This document shows positions 5,878 through 6,395 of a stretch of 6,395 nt of DNA, piece after piece (position 1 is the first letter of the stretch; each line of letters opens with the position of its first letter). The notes beneath the pieces are model-generated. The model ran no database searches, was not told the origin of the DNA, and saw only the letters and a list, made by a program, of their open reading frames with translations. The DNA is from Pseudobutyrivibrio sp. Lineage in GTDB: Bacteria > Bacillota > Clostridia > Lachnospirales > Lachnospiraceae. The translations under genes were made by a program, and so were the position numbers. The DNA lies in NCBI GenBank assembly GCA_017557715.1, contig JAFYYE010000209.1:1-6395 (forward strand), written 5' to 3'.

Positions 5878-6395
5878 TTATAAACTACTAATTTCTTCCC
5901 ACTGTTGATATAATGTATCAAGTTTAGCGTCTATTTCATTCTGTTTTGCTGTCAATTCATTCAATTTGGCAGAATTTGTCATATTTTCTGGCTTGACAAA
6001 CTCTTCGTCAATTTTGGCTTTTTCGTTTTCTAAAGCCTCTATCTCTTCTTCTATTTTAGATATTCTATTCTGAAGCTTTCTCTTTTCGGCCTCAATACGC
6101 TTCTGTTCTTTAAAATCAAGCTTTGACGCAGTCTCTTCCTGCACTAAACCATTAACTGAATTTGTATTAGAAACATTATTAACAAGTCCTAATTGTTCTT
6201 TCTTCGCGATATAATCATCGTAATTACCAAGATATTTTGTGATGCCTCCATTGGAAAGCTCCAAAATGATATTTGCAGTCTTATTAACGAAATATCGATC
6301 GTGACTTACATACAAAAGAGTTCCATCGTATTCATTCAAAGCCTCCTCAAGCATCTGCTTTGAATCCATATCCAAGTGGTTTGTAGGCTCATCAA
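5878..6395 (-). CDS. ABC-F family ATPase, C-terminal part (cut by window edge)
   Basis: This is the last 172 residues of an ABC-F protein, a soluble twin-ATPase that acts on the ribosome rather than in transport. The fragment opens in frame with DEPTNHLD (6370-6393), the Walker B/D-loop signature that marks ABC-F proteins. It continues with YVSHDRYFV, containing the H-loop His (codon 6301-6303), and then the GNYDDYIAKKEQ segment typical of the end of the second ATPase domain. The remainder (about 5881-6123) is a Glu/Lys-rich coiled-coil C-terminal domain, KRIEAEKRKLQNRISKIEEE onward, as in the YdiF/Uup-like group. The true start lies outside the window; the TTG in the DEPTNHLD motif is an internal Leu codon. 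The stop lies just before the rex promoter, and no strong terminator separates them, so some read-through into rex is possible. Which ABC-F subgroup it belongs to cannot be fixed from this part; the gene order suggests a YdiF-like member. Confidence 0.92.
   Translation of the reverse strand, partial: DEPTNHLDMDSKQMLEEALNEYDGTLLYVSHDRYFVNKTANIILELSNGGITKYLGNYDDYIAKKEQLGLVNNVSNTNSVNGLVQEETASKLDFKEQKRIEAEKRKLQNRISKIEEEIEALENEKAKIDEEFVKPENMTNSAKLNELTAKQNEIDAKLDTLYQQWEEISSL

Noticed and set aside
5870..5884. Inverted repeat TTTATA-GAT-TATAAA at the ABC-F stop as a terminator
   Set aside because: Six A-T pairs with a three-base loop and no T run; it would not be stable.
6175..6195. Possible Rex half-site (TTAACAA) inside the ABC-F gene
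   Set aside because: The other half does not match TTGTTAA, and the site is inside a coding region away from a promoter.

Overview
The window is a compact, AT-rich stretch of bacterial chromosome with every gene on the minus strand. The gene set, the Rex and YebC sequences and the low-GC codon use point to a low-GC Firmicute, most likely an anaerobe of the family Lachnospiraceae (Butyrivibrio/Pseudobutyrivibrio-like). That placement rests on recalled sequence resemblance, not on a search. No RNA gene, CRISPR array, insertion sequence or phage gene is visible, and no intergenic gap exceeds about 105 bases.

In the direction of transcription (right to left) the order is: the C-terminal end of an ABC-F ATPase (cut by the window edge); rex, the NADH/NAD+-sensing repressor; an unrecognised coiled-coil protein with an acidic tail; a single-pass CBS-pair/CorC-type protein; yebC; glgA (glycogen synthase); and the start of an FtsK/SpoIIIE DNA translocase. 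Seven loci are present, and two of them (rex and ftsK) begin with TTG.

The regulatory layout is clear in several places. A near-perfect Rex operator lies on a fully consensus sigma-A promoter just ahead of rex. The coiled-coil gene starts 10 bases after rex and ends at a strong intrinsic terminator, so rex plus the unknown gene form a closed, probably redox-autoregulated two-gene operon. The CBS gene then has its own promoter region. yebC has a good promoter that begins inside the end of the CBS gene, and glgA follows yebC by 29 bases with no convincing terminator between them. A 13-bp perfect hairpin ends glgA before ftsK, which has its own leader containing a 19-bp palindrome.

Two things stand out. 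The ftsK frame is interrupted by a TAG between its membrane domain and the expected motor domain, yet the same frame stays open from that stop to the window edge. This suggests a recent nonsense mutation, a sequencing error, or a split protein. Second, the uncharacterised coiled-coil protein is tied to Rex both by transcription and by probable translational coupling. The rest looks like ordinary housekeeping sequence; no evident novel defence or mobile system is present.
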